Shown here in pieces: positions 61,801-64,000 of a stretch of DNA of 64,000 nt. The DNA comes from Neobacillus drentensis (GTDB lineage Bacteria; Bacillota; Bacilli; Bacillales; Cytobacillaceae), in assembly GCF_021560175.1 (NCBI RefSeq), contig NZ_CP091110.1, positions 4,218,501 to 4,282,500 on the forward strand. The letters are read 5' to 3'. The notes under the pieces were generated by a model, which did no database searches, was not told the origin of the DNA, and saw only the letters and a list, made by a program, of their open reading frames with translations. How positions within the stretch are numbered: position 1 is the stretch's first letter; every line of letters starts with the position of its first letter. The translations under genes were made by a program, and so were the position numbers.

Positions 61801-63117
61801 ACCATAATCTACACCTTTACCCATAGAGTTTTTAAGATATTCATATTGCGCTTGAACGGCATTTTGAAACTCTTGACTCATTGGGGCAGCGTTTAACTCG
61901 CTTGGTGCTGTTGGTAATTGTACAGGATTAATTGATAATGGACTTTGTTCGGCTTGCCTAAAGTTATTTAATCCCGGTTGTAGCGTGGAAGCAGGATTAT
62001 TTCTTAATTGCAAGTCATTTAGTAAGTTGCCATACAGTTTATTAGAGTTATGTTCAATCGATGGTAAAGGTTTGGGTATCATATCGGTTCTTGCAGCATT
62101 AGAAACTGTGTTTAATACTTCGCCCGATGTTGGCACCATTCTTCTCATAGCTGTTTCAGAAGCTAATTGAAGGCCCTTAGTCGCTCCTTTTGCCACTCCT
62201 GGACCAACAAGGTTAAGAGGATCTAAAGCAATCTCTGAACCCATTCCAGGTAATTCTGTGCCTACTTGCGTTGCGACTTTCTCTTTTACTGGCTTAGGCA
62301 AGAAAGGAGTAATAAGCTTTGTCGGACCTGCAGCCATCGCAATTTTACCAATTGAATTAGCAATCTTTTTATCTTTTGAATCGGTTGTAGGATCAAAACC
62401 TAATGATTTATTTAATTCTGTGCCGGATGTGTCTTTCTTTCCGGTAAAGCCATCTTTCGCACCTTGCCAAAAAGAGCCGCCTTCTATTTTTTCTTTAATT
62501 CCAGTACGAACGGCATCACCTGGACGATCAATGATTTCAAGAGCTTTTCCTAATCCATTAGGTTTCCCGTCACCATCGGTATCTTTTCCTGTGACGAAGT
62601 TTTTCAAGTCGGACCATACAGAATCTTTATTCTTAGTTGTTTTCTTTTTTGCACCAGCAAGAGGAATAATCGAAGTGGGATTCATATAGTCATATTCTTT
62701 AGTGTTTTGATTATTTTTCTTGCTCTTTTGGTTATATTCCCTTTTAGAACGTGAATCCCCTTTAGTGCCTGCGTTATACATAGCATCGATAAATTCATCA
62801 ACGGTATATCCTTGACTTTTAATATATTCTTGCTTTTGGGGATCGTTTCGTATCTCTTCTTCCGTCCGATACATGCCTTTTTTACGCAATTCATCAGAGT
62901 TTGTTGGGTCATTCCAAAAAGAAACTGCATCGGAATAGGTTTTCTTAGATGATTTCTTTTTTTGTTCACTTACATAATCATCATAAGAAGCTTTAGCAAT
63001 TTTTGCTTGAGCCTTTAGCTGCCCCATCTTACGAGCATTAGCAAGCCCCGATTCATAAGAACCGGAGCCAAATCTACTCTCAAATATGCTTTTATACTTA
63101 TTTTCATCAAAGGCCAT
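58867..63117 (-). CDS. Large polyvalent phage protein with LPD38-type domain
   Basis: A 1416-residue protein. The N-terminal third is charged, repetitive and low-complexity; the region from about residue 890 to 1230 (AGATLTPEFSLRNPMRDVPNAF...; YRARDIMDFGRAGTS; FLNANIQGKSKLLRAF) matches the LPD38 domain found in polyvalent proteins of phages and conjugative elements, which are thought to be carried in the particle and enter the host with the DNA. No enzymatic motif is clear. It is followed by the lysis genes. Domain naming is from memory of the published polyvalent-protein survey. Confidence 0.75.
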   Translation of the reverse strand: MAFDENKYKSIFESRFGSGSYESGLANARKMGQLKAQAKIAKASYDDYVSEQKKKSSKKTYSDAVSFWNDPTNSDELRKKGMYRTEEEIRNDPQKQEYIKSQGYTVDEFIDAMYNAGTKGDSRSKREYNQKSKKNNQNTKEYDYMNPTSIIPLAGAKKKTTKNKDSVWSDLKNFVTGKDTDGDGKPNGLGKALEIIDRPGDAVRTGIKEKIEGGSFWQGAKDGFTGKKDTSGTELNKSLGFDPTTDSKDKKIANSIGKIAMAAGPTKLITPFLPKPVKEKVATQVGTELPGMGSEIALDPLNLVGPGVAKGATKGLQLASETAMRRMVPTSGEVLNTVSNAARTDMIPKPLPSIEHNSNKLYGNLLNDLQLRNNPASTLQPGLNNFRQAEQSPLSINPVQLPTAPSELNAAPMSQEFQNAVQAQYEYLKNSMGKGVDYGTTGTGLGNFREVNGSFSVSRNPQWYQDFYKQYGRKPNNQELMQLAEQHVKEGFQDELGSLPAWQPEEVQAIDDQINEITALMQQNPEQEAVFKPILDGLQEDRAAALKKSENISPGTLKAGRDYEPITSGSEKEPNLAPVARELLDSQRQTSGDLSSFRGKVNREPVKEKSNFLSNLRTQFVDDMAPLEHLEKNITGKVDSAENSLYKQARLFKGSPEKAHLLVQEELQPLFKDLQAHGIDSKDLGDYALAVHAKDVNAKGINSGFTNAEIEDTISQLGSPQMEAARKKLLTVNNNVLDTLKQGGIISDAQLQGMKEKWPNYVSLFRSFDDDKIDFSNGISKALANASSPIKKLEGSNRQVIDPLESVVKNIFKATNTVDRNRVASQIGKLAEKDTDGAFIRKLDNKDDTSRLNVVSVMEEGKKVKYEVPPEVYKTLMNLDKESSNTLIKILQKPASLLRAGATLTPEFSLRNPMRDVPNAFVVSESGFNPLVDFPVGLWQSIWKGRTVKIGNKEFKTAGDLYKQFIKENGGYGNIVSMDRKLHQETLKKALTEVNANYVDVLDPKTYTSLLKRYKNPVNILRKLADTSETATKVGEFRAATRSGASPQEAAYRARDIMDFGRAGTSIREANKVVAFLNANIQGKSKLLRAFKQNPAKFSGKAVVAVTLPTLAAKYAQSQFANEKQKGIIDDAPQWLKDTFWLLPIPGTNQIARVPKPFDLAFAFSNTFERAIDFAFKHDKNAFDGFLKQGLSQASIPVMLTGIAPMIEGMANYSFFRQGPIIPKREENLNYPDQYDINTSEVAKLAGKGINKLTGGQGSFKNFGSPRVIDNTIQGFSGGSGTYVTNAIDWILKSSGLVENSVEKPAKSIDQKPLAKAFLVNQSSSGQSLDDLYTLKDRLTDERGSAKQNNEPFRKESEYKAVDDFTKSIGDISKQIRMIENSRNYTAEQKKQMIDSLIQKRNSLSRQAMERLRNQE

Positions 63118-63124
63118 CTTTGCA

Positions 63125-63152
63125 CCGCCTTAATAAAGTAAAAAGAAGCAGA
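63125..63152 (-). terminator. Hairpin between the AP2-HNH gene and the large phage gene
   Basis: AGCAG and CTGCT pair with a short loop, followed on the minus strand by five T residues. It separates the endonuclease gene from the LPD38 gene. Confidence 0.5.
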
Positions 63153-63860
63153 TTAACTGCTCCTTTCGTCAATTTTATTTAATTTTGCTTTTTCACCACG
63201 ATATTTAATTGCCGCTTCGTTATATGCTTCTGCAGCTTCTTCTTCGGTGTTAAATATCCCTAGATACATATTAACCTTATTCACCCTAATGTGACATTGC
63301 CAATCGTCATATTTAGACCGATAAGAGACGCCTACATATTTTGATTTTCCATTTTTGTTCCGTCTGTCAGGGAATCTTTTACTCTCCCATTCAGGATCAA
63401 AAGGAACATCATTTAAAACTGCAAATTCACCATGATAACTTTTTGCTTTTTCATTATAAGCTATCGCTGCAGCTTCCTCTGTTTCATAATACCCTAAGTT
63501 TGTTCTCACTCCATCTATTCTAATAGATGATAACCAGGCACTTGTTTTTTTAATCCAACATACACCCTTATATATCGATGATGTTTCTTTACCTGTTTTT
63601 CTTTTATTAAATTGATTCTGTCTAGGTGTCGCTATTCTTAGATTGCTTTTTTGATTATCTAACTTATCCCCGTTTATATGGTCCACTATCATTCCATCAG
63701 GAGCGTTCATTATTTCTCTATGAAGATACATGGTGCCTTTTTCTCCATTCCGATATACATGACCTTTACCATTGGAATAGTATTTGTAGTTACCATACTT
63801 TTCGAAGTCTTCATCATCCACAACTGTTATACTGCCGTCATAAAGTTTTATTTCTTTCAA
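63153..63860 (-). CDS. AP2-domain HNH homing-type endonuclease
   Basis: A 235-residue protein. The N-terminal part carries an HNH nuclease motif (YLHREIMNAPDGMIVDHINGDKLDNQKSNLRIAT; conserved H, D-H, N and N), followed by two AP2-type DNA-binding domains (YKGVCWIKKTSAWLSSIRIDG...; YVGVSYRSKYDDWQCHIRVN...). This is a selfish endonuclease that cuts allelic sites lacking it. I prefer TTG 63860, nine bases after AAGGAG, to the ATG at 63869 that abuts the ribosome site. A hairpin directly follows. Confidence 0.87.
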   Translation of the reverse strand: MKEIKLYDGSITVVDDEDFEKYGNYKYYSNGKGHVYRNGEKGTMYLHREIMNAPDGMIVDHINGDKLDNQKSNLRIATPRQNQFNKRKTGKETSSIYKGVCWIKKTSAWLSSIRIDGVRTNLGYYETEEAAAIAYNEKAKSYHGEFAVLNDVPFDPEWESKRFPDRRNKNGKSKYVGVSYRSKYDDWQCHIRVNKVNMYLGIFNTEEEAAEAYNEAAIKYRGEKAKLNKIDERSS

Positions 63861-63917
63861 CTTTATCATCTCCTTATATACAGTATAACAGATATTTGGA
63901 ATAAAAACCAGTGAAAA

Positions 63918-64000
63918 CTAGAAGATATTTAGAACAAACTTACTAAGCAATGATACTCCTGTTAACAACGGTAAAAGGTACCAATGGTTCTTATTCCAGA
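63918..64000 (-). CDS. C-terminal end of a phage gene (partial)
   Basis: An open frame enters from the right edge and ends with TAG at 63918-63920; the visible end reads WNKNHWYLLPLLTGVSLLSKF.... It is in the direction of the phage genes, but only 26 codons are seen, so this is a weak call. Confidence 0.3.
   Translation of the reverse strand, partial: WNKNHWYLLPLLTGVSLLSKFVLNIF

Noticed and set aside
62258..62689. A 143-residue plus-strand frame inside the LPD38 gene
   Set aside because: Antisense to a long coding region, no ribosome site, composition is that of reversed coding DNA.

Overview
The window is a chromosomal segment of an endospore-forming Bacillaceae bacterium. Three things support this: spore genes (sspL, cotD, a gamma-SASP-like gene with a SigG-type promoter), Bacillus-type RNase P RNA, and gene clusters in Bacillus subtilis order (ypgQ-ypgR-yphP-ypiP-ypjP; cspD-ypeQ-ypeP-sspL-ypcP-dynA-bpsB-bpsA; ypvA-ypsC-rnpB-gpsB-ypsA-cotD-mrfB-mrfA). 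The genus cannot be fixed from the sequence alone; a Neobacillus/Bacillus relative that can respire nitrogen oxides is plausible.

Positions 1-8220 hold an extended tellurium-resistance-type (Ter) envelope-stress island on the minus strand: terD, terC, a citrate-lyase-like C-C lyase, a PRTase-TRSP protein, a StiP/PELOTA protein, a HAD phosphatase, then yceG and the start of telA/yceH. B. subtilis has only the terD/terC/yceG/yceH part. The extra four genes form a predicted nucleotide-like small-molecule pathway. Two exact SigW-type promoters (TGAAAC-N16-CGTA) drive the two halves.

Positions 8240-33660 are mostly conserved core genes: bacilliredoxin brxA, the ABC-F ribosome factor yfmR, ypgQ, degV-type, fhs, metA, mntR, topB, cspD, RNase H-like genes, sspL, ypcP, a sulfurtransferase, the dynamin dynA and the alkylpyrone genes bpsA-bpsB. 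Several very small genes are interspersed.

Positions 33870-41995 and 51500-53540 form a respiratory and nitrosative-stress set: ba3-type oxidase (cbaDBA), quinol nitric-oxide reductase, hybrid-cluster protein, two paralogous Crp/Fnr regulators and a 50-residue cysteine-rich protein. Four 5-6-5 palindromes of the TGTGA-N6-TCACA type lie upstream of the oxidase, the cysteine-rich gene, norB and hcp, so these probably form one regulon.

Positions 42000-51400 return to core genes (ypvA, rlmL, rnpB, gpsB, ypsA, cotD, mrfBA). The mrfA promoter carries a near-consensus LexA box.

From about 54360 to the right edge lies phage-derived DNA: a pilin-like/replication-relaxation/FtsK cassette, two small unknown genes, endolysin, holin, a small membrane protein, a 1416-residue LPD38-type polyvalent protein and an AP2-HNH endonuclease. 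No integrase or second boundary is visible, so the element continues beyond the window.
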